DNA of 10,245 nucleotides from Dehalococcoidia bacterium UBA3254. GTDB lineage: Bacteria; Chloroflexota; Dehalococcoidia; Dehalococcoidales; UBA3254. The DNA lies in the NCBI GenBank assembly GCA_002362735.1, contig DEUU01000152.1:1-10245 (forward strand), written 5' to 3'. Below the pieces are notes generated by a model. The model was given only the letters and a program-made list of their open reading frames with translations. It searched no databases and had not been told where the DNA came from. Positions 1-6,357 of the stretch are shown here, piece after piece (positions within the stretch are counted from its first letter, which is position 1; the number at the start of each line of letters is the position of its first letter). A program made the translations under genes and the position numbers.

Positions 1-38
1 AGCAAATTGGTTTAAGCATAATTTTTTAGGGAGGAGAT

Positions 39-1145
39 ATGAAAGCTAATCGTAAAAAACTGCTGTTATTAGGCCTCTATGTTATTCTGGCAATCATTCT
101 GATATCTTTGATGTTCGGTTGCAAACAGGCAACCCAATCATCCGTACCTGCGGCTACGACCCAGGCTACGACAGTGGCTCAGGCATCAACCCCAACATCC
201 CAGGTTGTCAATCTTAAGTTTTCCAATCATTTTGCACCTTCTGGAGGCCCAACTATCATAGGTAATATGTTCATCGACCTCCTGTCCAAAAATTCCAACG
301 GTAGAATCCAGGTAAAGATGTATGACTCCGAACAGCTAGGCAAAGGCACCGCCACCCTGGAGATGCTGCAAAATGGAATTTCCGATATAGCCTGGGTTGT
401 TCCTCCTTACTTTCCCGACCGATTTCAACTGGTAATGGGCGCGGAACTACCCAACCTCGGTCTCGGAATCCCCAACTTTGCGGCCGCCACGTTTATCCGC
501 GAAGAACTTATCGCCAGCGGTTTCAATCAGGGATTTGATGGTTTGAAGTTTTTAGGCTGGTCTGTGCAAAATGCCCAGTATTTCTTCCTGAAAAAGCAGG
601 TCCTGAAGGCTGAAGATTTCAAAGGAATGAAGATAAGAGTAACCGACCCGAGTCACTCAGCAGCCTTCGAGTCCTTCGGACTGACTCCGGTGACAATGCC
701 TATGGGAGACGTATACCAGTCTCTGGAACGCGGCATCGTCGATGGTCTGGTTACGGCAACGGAACTCAACGTATCTCAAAAATGGTATGAGACTACGAAA
801 TATTTAATTACCAACCCCACCGTTGTTTACGGCTCTCCCTGCATGTGCATGAGCCAGAGCGCATGGAATAAACTGCCGACGGATATCAAGCTCATTTTCG
901 CAGAGACTATTCCACAATGGCGGTTCAAAGCCCTGATGTTTACCCAGGATTCAGAGGATAAAAACCTCGCAACTCTGCAGCAAAACGGGGTGAAGCCATA
1001 CAAGCTGGATCCCGCCGAAGCCGCGCGGTGGCTGCAGTTGGCCGATCCTGTGATATCTAGCTGGATAGCCAAGCAGCAGGCTGCTGGTTTGCCCGCTCAA
1101 CAAATGATTGACCTTATGCGTAAGCTTGCCAAGAGATACAGTTAG
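39..1145 (+). CDS. dctP: TRAP transporter solute-binding lipoprotein (DctP family)
   Basis: Extracytoplasmic receptor of a tripartite ATP-independent periplasmic transporter; it captures an organic anion and hands it to the DctQM membrane pair. The N-terminus is a lipoprotein signal: basic residues 2-7, a hydrophobic core 8-26 and a lipobox ending MFG-C28, then a Thr/Ser/Ala/Gln-rich tether to about residue 56. The mature part shows DctP landmarks: a GRIQVKMYDSEQLG-type segment (88-101), 'LQNGISDIAWV' (110-120), and 'FKGMKIRV' (194-201) followed by 'MPMGDVYQSLERGIVDG' (220-236). R200 matches the conserved Arg that salt-bridges a carboxylate ligand in characterised DctP proteins. The length of 368 aa is slightly above typical because of the tether. 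A GGAGG site (30-34) precedes the ATG by 4 nt. It is the first gene of dctPQM, 35 nt before dctQ. The ligand cannot be read from sequence; an organic acid is likely. Confidence 0.93.
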   Translation: MKANRKKLLLLGLYVILAIILISLMFGCKQATQSSVPAATTQATTVAQASTPTSQVVNLKFSNHFAPSGGPTIIGNMFIDLLSKNSNGRIQVKMYDSEQLGKGTATLEMLQNGISDIAWVVPPYFPDRFQLVMGAELPNLGLGIPNFAAATFIREELIASGFNQGFDGLKFLGWSVQNAQYFFLKKQVLKAEDFKGMKIRVTDPSHSAAFESFGLTPVTMPMGDVYQSLERGIVDGLVTATELNVSQKWYETTKYLITNPTVVYGSPCMCMSQSAWNKLPTDIKLIFAETIPQWRFKALMFTQDSEDKNLATLQQNGVKPYKLDPAEAARWLQLADPVISSWIAKQQAAGLPAQQMIDLMRKLAKRYS

Positions 1146-1180
1146 TTTATTGCGAAGACTATGGTTATGGAGGCCCGCTG

Positions 1181-1699
1181 ATGGAGACGGCCCATAAAAT
1201 TGAACGCATATTAAGAACAATCCTTGACAAAATAAGATGGCCAGCTGCGGGTCTCCTTATCCTGATGGCATTAATGACTACGGTTGATGTTACTGGCCGA
1301 GCCTTGTTCTCACATCCTTTGAGGGGTGATAACGAGATTCAAGAGGTTATGATGTTGCTCATTGTTTTTCTGTCTGCTGGATATTGTACTTATATGGGGC
1401 AACAAGCCAGTGCAGATGTTGTAATTGTTCATTTACCGAAGCGCACCCGGGCAATTGTGGAGACCGTCACCTGGTCTCTCTGCGCGATAATTTTCGGTCT
1501 TATTTCCTGGAATGTAGCTAAAATTGGATGGGTTGAAACCATAAATCCACTGAACCGGGCTACAATGCTGCTTCGAATACCGTATGGACCATTTATCCTG
1601 GTTGCAGCCCTGGGTTGTATTTTCGTCTGTATTTCAAGTCTCGTAAATTGTTATCGTTCCATCATAAAAGCACAATCCCGTAAGGATATTGAATCATGA
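1181..1699 (+). CDS. dctQ: TRAP transporter small permease (DctQ family)
   Basis: Small membrane subunit of the TRAP transporter, which pairs with DctM and is thought to assist docking of the receptor. The 172-aa protein has four hydrophobic segments at about 20-38, 55-73, 92-112 and 135-157. The family signature after the first helix is present as 'DVTGRALFSHPLRGDNEI' (36-53), matching the usual D-V-x-x-R-x-x-F...G..E pattern. A 'LRIPYGPF' stretch (131-138) leads into the last helix, as is common in DctQ. A GGAGG site at 1169-1173 sits 7 nt before the ATG. The stop codon overlaps the start of the large permease gene (ATGA), so the two are translationally coupled and made in matched amounts. 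Sequence conservation is low in this family; position and topology carry much of the assignment. Confidence 0.9.
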   Translation: METAHKIERILRTILDKIRWPAAGLLILMALMTTVDVTGRALFSHPLRGDNEIQEVMMLLIVFLSAGYCTYMGQQASADVVIVHLPKRTRAIVETVTWSLCAIIFGLISWNVAKIGWVETINPLNRATMLLRIPYGPFILVAALGCIFVCISSLVNCYRSIIKAQSRKDIES

Positions 1700-3000
1700 A
1701 TACAATAGTAGTAGGTCTCATTGGCTTCATAATCCTTTTTGCTATTATGGCGGCGGGGATGCCGATTGGTTTTGCTATGGCCCTGGTTGGATTCGGTGGA
1801 TATGTCTTCCTGGGCGGACTTACCGGGGCTCTGGCTCACTTAGGCAGCACGCCTATCGATTCGGTCGCTTCTTACACTTTAACCGTGATCCCTCTTTTCG
1901 TCCTCATGGGTGAGATCGCCGCAAGAACTGGATTGATTAAGGGTGCTTACTCTGCGGCCCACCAATGGCTGGGGGGTATGTCGGGTGGCCTGGCCATGGC
2001 GACTATCGGAGCCTGTGCTGCGTTTGCCGCAGTCTGCGGTTCCAGTATGGCCACAGCCGGTGCGATGACATCGGTAGCTTATCCGGAGATGAAGAGGTTT
2101 AAGTATGAGCCCAGCCTTTCAACGGGATGTATTGCAGCCGGCGGCACGTTGGGTATCCTGATTCCACCCTCAGTGGTCTTGATCATGTACGCCATCTTCG
2201 CCTCAGAGTCGGTGGGTAAACTGTATATGGCGAGTTTCATTCCCGGATTTTTGATGGCGGGTCTATATATGATCACAATATATATACAGTGTAAAATCAA
2301 GCCTTCTTTAGGTCCTCCAGCCACCAGATCCACCTGGCGTGAACGGCTTATCTCAATAAAGGACATAGTACCTATCGTAATACTGGCAGTCATGGTCCTG
2401 GGTGGCATCTGGGGAGGCATTTTTACTCCTAATGAAGCGGCTGGTGTCGGAGTGGTTATTGCTCTCGTAATCGGCCTGGTTATGAGGCAATTGACCTTTA
2501 AAAAGGTTGTAGAGTCTTTGATGGAGACTACTACCATTACCGCTATGGTCCTCATCATTCTTATCGGAGCGATGATTTTTAACTATTTTATAGTATTGAC
2601 TGGAATTCCTGCATCTCTGGCGAACCTTGTCAAAACGCTCGCTTTACCCGGGTTGGGCGTTCTGGTAGCTATACTGGTCATTTACGCCCTCCTGGGATGT
2701 GTCATGGATAGCTTCGCCATGACCGTGCTTACGTTACCGATTTTCCTCCCGGTTCTGGGGGATCTGGGATACAATTTTGTATGGTTCGGCGTGGTATTTG
2801 TGATAATGATTGAAATGGCTCTTATTACGCCTCCAATTGGGATGAATGCGTTTGTGGTAGCAGGGATGGTAAAAGATACATCGTTGTACACGGTTTTCAG
2901 AGGCATTCTTCCGTTCACCTTCGCTATGGTAGTGTGCTTGGCGATCCTGATTGCCTGGCCTCAGGTAGCGCTATTCTTGCCTAATTCCATGATAAAATGA
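1696..3000 (+). CDS. dctM: TRAP transporter large permease (DctM family)
   Basis: Transport-conducting membrane subunit, expected to use a sodium or proton gradient to import the ligand delivered by the lipoprotein receptor. At 434 aa it is of standard length and is hydrophobic throughout, with roughly 11-13 helices. Family hallmarks are 'PLFVLMGEIAARTGL' (66-80), 'GACAAFAAVCGSSMATAGAM' (105-124), 'LGILIPPSVVLIMYA' (152-166), 'GGIFTPNEAAG' (240-250), 'MTVLTLPIFLPVL' (342-354) and 'ITPPIGMNAFV' (377-387). The re-entrant hairpin regions of the ion-transporter superfamily correspond to these Gly/Pro-rich stretches. The start overlaps the dctQ stop by 4 nt, and AAGGA at 1682-1686 can serve as ribosome binding site. 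Last gene of the transporter operon; a 12-bp palindrome lies 25 nt after the stop. Confidence 0.95.
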   Translation: MNTIVVGLIGFIILFAIMAAGMPIGFAMALVGFGGYVFLGGLTGALAHLGSTPIDSVASYTLTVIPLFVLMGEIAARTGLIKGAYSAAHQWLGGMSGGLAMATIGACAAFAAVCGSSMATAGAMTSVAYPEMKRFKYEPSLSTGCIAAGGTLGILIPPSVVLIMYAIFASESVGKLYMASFIPGFLMAGLYMITIYIQCKIKPSLGPPATRSTWRERLISIKDIVPIVILAVMVLGGIWGGIFTPNEAAGVGVVIALVIGLVMRQLTFKKVVESLMETTTITAMVLIILIGAMIFNYFIVLTGIPASLANLVKTLALPGLGVLVAILVIYALLGCVMDSFAMTVLTLPIFLPVLGDLGYNFVWFGVVFVIMIEMALITPPIGMNAFVVAGMVKDTSLYTVFRGILPFTFAMVVCLAILIAWPQVALFLPNSMIK

Positions 3001-3024
3001 CGCTGGTGGCATTGCACAGACAGC

Positions 3025-3036
3025 AAGCCCGGGCTT
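3025..3036. repeat. Perfect 12-bp palindrome after dctM
   Basis: AAGCCCGGGCTT lies 25 nt beyond the dctM stop and is followed by AATTTAACTTT. As RNA it could form a short hairpin (AAGC/GCTT around CCGG) with a loosely U-rich tail, so it may be a weak terminator for the transporter operon. As DNA it could equally be a protein-binding site. A second perfect 12-bp palindrome of alternating T and A (3046-3057) lies just downstream. The stem is short, so confidence in either role is low. Confidence 0.3.
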
Positions 3037-3096
3037 AATTTAACTTTATATATATAAGCGAAAACTTTTCGACCGATTTTAATATCGGCGTGATAG

Positions 3097-3152
3097 TTGA
3101 TATCTTCGTCAGATTGTCCTGCATAACACCGGACATCATATCCTTATATCAA
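3097..3152. repeat. Nested inverted repeats upstream of the flavoprotein gene
   Basis: Outer arms TTGATAT (3097-3103) and ATATCAA (3146-3152) match perfectly over 7 bp. They enclose inner arms TGTCC (3115-3119) and GGACA (3131-3135), which extend by GA/TC with one bulged T. The whole element can be drawn as one imperfect hairpin about 56 nt long, 96 nt before the flavoprotein start codon. A smaller inverted repeat CCGAT/ATCGG (3073-3088) lies just upstream. It could be an operator region or a leader RNA fold for the downstream gene. No convincing -35/-10 pair was found in this 247-nt spacer, so the promoter is not located. Confidence 0.35.
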
Positions 3153-3235
3153 GTTATTTGTTTTGTAGCTGATTCAAAAGCCAGAGATCTACCGATCAAT
3201 GTAATGATAAATCTGTTTCAACTATGCTCGATAAC

Positions 3236-3241
3236 AAGGAG
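3236..3241 (+). promoter_or_regulatory. Ribosome binding site fixing the flavoprotein start
   Basis: AAGGAG lies 6 nt before the ATG at 3248. An earlier in-frame ATG at 3224 has no Shine-Dalgarno sequence before it and would translate through this site, so the later start is preferred. Confidence 0.75.
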
Positions 3242-3247
3242 AAATCA

Positions 3248-4714
3248 ATGACAAAAGACTGGAAAAGAGAAGCCGATGTGATTGTTGTAGGTTACGGCGC
3301 AGCCGGCGCAGTTACCGCTATTACCGCGCATGATGCTGGAGCTAAAGTCTTGATTCTGGAAAAAGCTCCCATGGGCCAGGAGGGAGGTAACAGCCGGGTA
3401 TCCGCACAGGGGTGGCTCAGCCCAAATTCGATGGAAAAGGGACTCGCTTACTTTAACGCCCTTTGCGGACCTTATACTGTTGCGCAGGAGACATCCCTTG
3501 CCTGGGCAGAAGAAATGAGCCGGAACTATGACTGGATGAAAAGCCTGGGTGGCAGTCCGACCGAGGTAGTATTCGCCGGGCACGAGGGTGGTGAGTATGC
3601 TGAATTTCCCGGGGCGGACAGCATTCACATGTACTGCTTCGGCGGTAAGCCGGGAAACGAACGGACCTGGCAACTGTTGAAGTCGGCGGTCGACCAGAGA
3701 AGGATTGAAGTTTCATATGCAACTCCGGTTAAAGAGCTGATTCAGAATAGCAACCAACAGCAAATAGTTGGCGTCAGAGCGGAGACAGAAGGCCAGGCCT
3801 TGAATATCAAGGCTAAAAGAGCGGTCGTACTGACCTGCGGCGGCTTCGAGAACAACCAGGAGATGATAAGAGAATTTTTAACAAATTTGCCATGCGGCTA
3901 TCCCCTGGGCACTCCCTATAATACGGGCGATGGAATAACCATGGCCATGGCAGTGGGGGCTGACCTGTGGCATATGGCCAATATTTCGGGCCCCTGGTTT
4001 GGAATAAAGCTGCCCGGTATTGATTCGGCTTTCGAAGTGCAACCCCTGCACTATGCCAGAGAATTTCCCGGTGGTTTGATACTGGTTAATAGCGCGGGTG
4101 AGAGGTTTGTGGACGAAAAACACCGTGACGCGCACGGAAAAGTACAGGCCGGCAGACAGTGGTTGCAGTCCCAGGTCCCCTGCCCCGTGTTCATGATATT
4201 TGACCAAACTCTTTTCAGCTCGATTCCCATCAGCGACCGTAATAACATCGCAGACTGGAATACCATACACCGGGTGTATGCCTGGAGTGATACCAACCTG
4301 GCTGAACTGGAAAAGGGGTGGATTAAGAAGGCCGAAACTCTCGAAGAACTATCGCGGCAGATAAACGTCAATCCGCAGGCCCTTGAAGAAAGCATTAGTA
4401 AATGGAATAGCTTCTGTACTAACGGAAAAGACCTGGATTTCAACAGGACCAAAATGGTGACGCCGGTGAAAGGCCCGCCGTTCTATGCCCTGGAACTACT
4501 TCCCGTTTTTATTAACACCCTTGGCGGGCCCAGACGTAACGGGAAAGGCCAGATATTGCGTCCCAACGGAGAACCTATCAGCCGGCTGTACAGCGCTGGT
4601 GAGCTTGGCTCGATATATAGCTTCCTTTATCAGGGCGGGGGGAATATAGGTGAGTGTCTGGCTTTCGGGCGTATCTCCGGCAGAAATGCCGCAGCCGAAA
4701 AGCCCTGGGAATAG
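3248..4714 (+). CDS. FAD-dependent oxidoreductase, fumarate reductase/3-ketosteroid dehydrogenase superfamily
   Basis: Soluble flavoprotein of 488 aa, predicted to bind FAD non-covalently and to reduce or desaturate a C=C bond next to a carbonyl. The Rossmann motif 'VGYGAAG' is at 14-20, the ribose-binding 'LEK' at 37-39 and the flavin-contact 'GGNSRVSAQGW' at 46-56. 'TCGGFENN' (196-203), 'NTGDG' (225-229) and 'VNSAGERFVDE' (280-290) are standard for the FAD_binding_2 family. The C-terminal FAD site is 'LYSAGE' (447-452) to 'FGRISGRNAA' (473-482). There is no signal peptide, Tat motif or CxxCH haem motif, so it is cytoplasmic and haem-free. Where fumarate reductases have H-T-x-G-G and an R-x-G-G-N catalytic Arg, this protein has N423-TLGG and Q462-GGGN. 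It is therefore probably not a fumarate reductase. It lies 247 nt after the TRAP genes on the same strand, so its substrate may be the imported acid (inference). Confidence 0.85.
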   Translation: MTKDWKREADVIVVGYGAAGAVTAITAHDAGAKVLILEKAPMGQEGGNSRVSAQGWLSPNSMEKGLAYFNALCGPYTVAQETSLAWAEEMSRNYDWMKSLGGSPTEVVFAGHEGGEYAEFPGADSIHMYCFGGKPGNERTWQLLKSAVDQRRIEVSYATPVKELIQNSNQQQIVGVRAETEGQALNIKAKRAVVLTCGGFENNQEMIREFLTNLPCGYPLGTPYNTGDGITMAMAVGADLWHMANISGPWFGIKLPGIDSAFEVQPLHYAREFPGGLILVNSAGERFVDEKHRDAHGKVQAGRQWLQSQVPCPVFMIFDQTLFSSIPISDRNNIADWNTIHRVYAWSDTNLAELEKGWIKKAETLEELSRQINVNPQALEESISKWNSFCTNGKDLDFNRTKMVTPVKGPPFYALELLPVFINTLGGPRRNGKGQILRPNGEPISRLYSAGELGSIYSFLYQGGGNIGECLAFGRISGRNAAAEKPWE

Positions 4715-4809
4715 AGTTGTTAAATTAATCCATGAAGTGATTAATACACTTTATTAATAAATAAGGTAAAACTATGGCGGGCCCTTTGATCGTTAATATA
4801 TGTTCAAAT

Positions 4810-4835
4810 AAATTTACTAATATGTAAGTAAATTT
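4810..4835. repeat. 8-bp inverted repeat between convergent genes
   Basis: AAATTTAC (4810-4817) and GTAAATTT (4828-4835) are perfect arms around a 10-nt loop, in the 187-nt gap between the convergent flavoprotein and ferredoxin genes. The stem is AT-rich and lacks a T-run, so it is a weak terminator at best. Another 6-bp hairpin, TTAATC/GATTAA (4725-4744), starts 10 nt after the flavoprotein stop and leads into AT-rich DNA. The two together may end transcription of the plus-strand gene. Confidence 0.35.
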
Positions 4836-4858
4836 GAGGAGGTAATTCCCTCATAAAT

Positions 4859-4893
4859 ATCGGCTTTATCGGCCATAACCGAACTGAACCGAT
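4859..4893 (-). terminator. Candidate terminator of the EFR1-like gene
   Basis: On the minus strand, just after the ferredoxin stop codon, ATCGG (4889-4893 reversed) pairs with CCGAT (4859-4863 reversed) and encloses an inner TCGG/CCGA stem (4869-4882). The outer arm is followed on the minus strand by ATTTATG. The nested four-arm layout and position fit a factor-independent terminator, but the T-run is short and the stems are only 4-5 bp. Confidence 0.35.
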
Positions 4894-4901
4894 TGGATAT
4901 C

Positions 4902-5828
4902 TTATTGTAAGCCTTTCCCAATAACCCACTGCGGGTGCTTATTGTGAACTTTATACAGAGGAGTATCATAACCAACTTTGTCTATTGGTACCAGCCTTCT
5001 AAAATGGCCCGTTTTCTCAGGCTCCAATAAGAATTCAGCCATGAATCCTCCTTTGAGAGATTTAGCAATTGGACCCCAGACTGCCAGATAGTCGCTAATA
5101 TCAACCGCTCCCGTAGGACAAATTTCACTACAAAAGGTACAATTTATACACGGTTTTGCGAAGACAGCAGGATTAACGGACAAATCAATACCGTCCATCG
5201 GGCAATTATCAACGCAAAGTCTACACTCAGGATATTTACACAATTCTTTATGGAATTTTACCAGGAATTGATACTTGTTCTTTAAATCAACTCCCTCGAT
5301 TTTTTCCGGATAAGGTGGCATTTTTAATGTTTCTGAAGGGATAAGGTCAGTCTGCCCTGCGTATATTTTCCGGCTATTTTCCACCATTTCTCTACCGAAA
5401 TCCTCCGCCTCTTTTAAGTCAATCTCGTCAGGGTGCCCATCAGTAGGATATGGCTTGGGCATTTCAGGCAAAAAAACATTACCGTACCAATCCCGCATCC
5501 CTATCACGATTAAACCTTTGCGTACCAATTTCGGGACTACGCTGGGGAAATAGCGCAATTCATTGGTGCCATGAGTACAAAAAACAAAAACGTGTTTTCC
5601 TCCGACCGAGGTCATATTGTTGATAAATAGTTTAATATTGTCCGGTTCAGGCCCATATACCGGAGAACCCAAACCAATCAAGTCATATTCAGATAAACGG
5701 TGTGGATTAGCATCCTTAATTTTAACCAGATCACAGTGCGTGGTAGCAGATTTTATGCCTTGCTGTATCGCATTGGCAATTTTCTCGGTATTACAAGTTT
5801 GTGAATAGTAAATAACAACACATTTCAT
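4902..5828 (-). CDS. EFR1-like protein: flavodoxin domain fused to two [4Fe-4S] clusters
   Basis: Soluble electron-transfer protein of 308 aa. Residues 1-160 form a flavodoxin-like domain: the strand 'CVVIYYSQ' (3-10), an FMN phosphate loop S9-Q-T-C-N-T14 where many flavodoxins have S-G-T-G-N-T, and 'IGLGSPVYG' (51-59). The C-terminal half carries two cluster motifs: C197-x4-C202-x2-C205-x3-C209-P and a canonical C227-x2-C230-x2-C233-x3-C237-P. The first motif has two extra residues after its first Cys. A further 70 residues follow the clusters. FMN and Fe-S in one chain suggest transfer between ferredoxin-level donors and a flavoenzyme (family knowledge). AAGGAG (5837-5842 on the plus strand) sits 8 nt before the ATG. 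It converges on the flavoprotein gene and diverges from the dehydrogenase operon. A role as that flavoprotein's electron partner is inference from proximity. Confidence 0.85.
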   Translation of the reverse strand: MKCVVIYYSQTCNTEKIANAIQQGIKSATTHCDLVKIKDANPHRLSEYDLIGLGSPVYGPEPDNIKLFINNMTSVGGKHVFVFCTHGTNELRYFPSVVPKLVRKGLIVIGMRDWYGNVFLPEMPKPYPTDGHPDEIDLKEAEDFGREMVENSRKIYAGQTDLIPSETLKMPPYPEKIEGVDLKNKYQFLVKFHKELCKYPECRLCVDNCPMDGIDLSVNPAVFAKPCINCTFCSEICPTGAVDISDYLAVWGPIAKSLKGGFMAEFLLEPEKTGHFRRLVPIDKVGYDTPLYKVHNKHPQWVIGKGLQ

Positions 5829-5891
5829 GCGAAATACTCCTTCCCCGGTCTTATTATCTCTTCGAAATAATAAAAAATATATTTAAACGCT

Positions 5892-5903
5892 TTACCCTGG
5901 TAA
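5892..5903. promoter_or_regulatory. Operator-like palindrome in the EFR1-like gene leader
   Basis: TTACC-CT-GGTAA is a perfect 5+2+5 palindrome located 64 nt upstream of the minus-strand start codon. Right beside it, CGGCT (5904-5908) and AGCCG (5924-5928) form a further 5-bp inverted repeat. A dimeric repressor site or a leader hairpin are both possible. No matching second copy was seen in the window. Confidence 0.3.
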
Positions 5904-5951
5904 CGGCTTGTAATTTTTCTATGAGCCGAATTATCACTACTTACATATAAC

Positions 5952-5981
5952 TTACTTCTTCTTATATTACTTTCTCTTATA
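5952..5981. repeat. Tandem pair of 15-bp repeats
   Basis: Two adjacent 15-bp units, TTACTTCTTCTTATA (5952-5966) and TTACTTTCTCTTATA (5967-5981), agree at 13 of 15 positions. A third, poorer copy may precede them at 5937-5951. They lie about 125-150 bp upstream of the EFR1-like start. The 15-bp period is not a helical repeat. They could be regulator half-sites or simple low-complexity duplication. Confidence 0.4.
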
Positions 5982-6080
5982 CTCAAGCCCCTGTTTCTTT
6001 AATTGAACTCGCCACCATAAAATGTTATCTCATCCTTTGAAATAAAATTATTATGCCCTGACAGGAGACAGCTACATCGA

Positions 6081-6109
6081 TTGACGCATACGAGTTTATC
6101 GCATATTAT
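6081..6109 (+). promoter_or_regulatory. Sigma-70-type promoter
   Basis: TTGACG (6081-6086) and TATTAT (6104-6109) are separated by the ideal 17 nt; each matches the consensus at five of six positions. Transcription would start near 6116, giving about 240 nt of leader before the dehydrogenase ATG. It may drive the two-gene dehydrogenase operon, or be the relic promoter of the decayed insertion sequence just downstream. A weaker alternative closer to the gene is TTGTGA (6295-6300), 16 nt, TAGAAA (6317-6322). Confidence 0.55.
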
Positions 6110-6215
6110 AATAAAGCTTATATAAAAATGCAATTATTATATTTTAGTTTTACCGGGCAATAAACGTAAAATAATCATAACCAAATCACAAATACCTTTA
6201 CTTTCTATGATTAAT

Positions 6216-6326
6216 ATGAAAATCCTGTATCGAAATCACAAGTTGCGGGAAAGAAGCTTTGAGCCAACTCTTTCTGATAGTGAAGTCATCATTATTGTGA
6301 ATATTTCCCTTAGAAATAGAAATTAA
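6216..6326 (+). pseudogene. Decayed N-terminal fragment of a DDE transposase (IS4/IS982-like)
   Basis: A 36-codon open frame starting at ATG 6216 contains 'RNHKLRERSFEPTLSDSEVI' (residues 6-25). This closely follows the pattern seen at the N-terminus of many IS4/IS982-type transposases, where a basic K-L-R-x-R-x-F-x-P stretch precedes L-S-D-S-E-V-I and a further conserved helix. Here the similarity stops after 'SEVIII', and the frame closes at TAA 6324-6326. No catalytic DDE region follows, since the dehydrogenase gene begins at 6358. The frame stays open further upstream but without clear similarity. No ribosome binding site is visible. The family call rests on recall of the motif, not a search. 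It is probably a relic of an insertion that was largely deleted. Confidence 0.5.
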
Positions 6327-6343
6327 ATTCAAAAATACAGGAT
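6222..6343. repeat. 9-bp inverted repeat around the transposase remnant
   Basis: ATCCTGTAT (6222-6230) and ATACAGGAT (6335-6343) are perfect inverted copies 104 nt apart; the second ends 14 nt before the dehydrogenase ATG and abuts its ribosome binding site. Nested inside are TCACAA/TTGTGA (6236-6241 and 6295-6300) and GTTG/CAAC (6242-6245 and 6265-6268). In RNA the three stems could stack into a long structured leader. The same 9-mer appears once more at 10221-10229. Confidence 0.4.
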
Positions 6344-6357
6344 AGAGGTAGGTTCTT

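Larger units (their letters stand above)
5829..6357. other. 529-nt AT-rich divergent intergenic region
   Basis: This spacer separates the ferredoxin (-) and dehydrogenase (+) genes and is much richer in A+T than the genes around it. It holds an operator-like palindrome (5892-5903), a tandem 15-bp repeat (5952-5981), a plus-strand promoter (6081-6109), a degenerate transposase fragment (6216-6326) and a 9-bp inverted repeat spanning 6222-6343. No intact gene was found. The size and the transposase trace suggest that an insertion sequence once landed here and decayed. Confidence 0.7.

Noticed and set aside
2079..2558. 159-codon minus-strand frame opposite dctM
   Set aside because: Shadow of a strongly supported membrane protein gene; composition reflects the complement of hydrophobic codons.
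3224..3247. Earlier ATG for the flavoprotein adding eight residues
   Set aside because: No ribosome binding site before it; AAGGAG is correctly spaced before the ATG at 3248, and the extra residues are absent from the usual N-terminus of the fold.
3245..4452. Several 89-142 codon minus-strand frames opposite the flavoprotein
   Set aside because: The plus-strand gene has complete FAD motifs and a good start; the antisense frames have no start signals or recognised domains.
4836..4922. GAGGAGGT on the plus strand followed by a short open frame beginning at ATA 4853
   Set aside because: Ideal Shine-Dalgarno sequence, but no standard start codon in range; the frame is only about 23 codons and runs into the end of the opposing gene.
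6053..6069. Small CCTG-A-CAGG palindrome in the divergent spacer
   Set aside because: Too short and isolated to separate from chance in AT-rich DNA.
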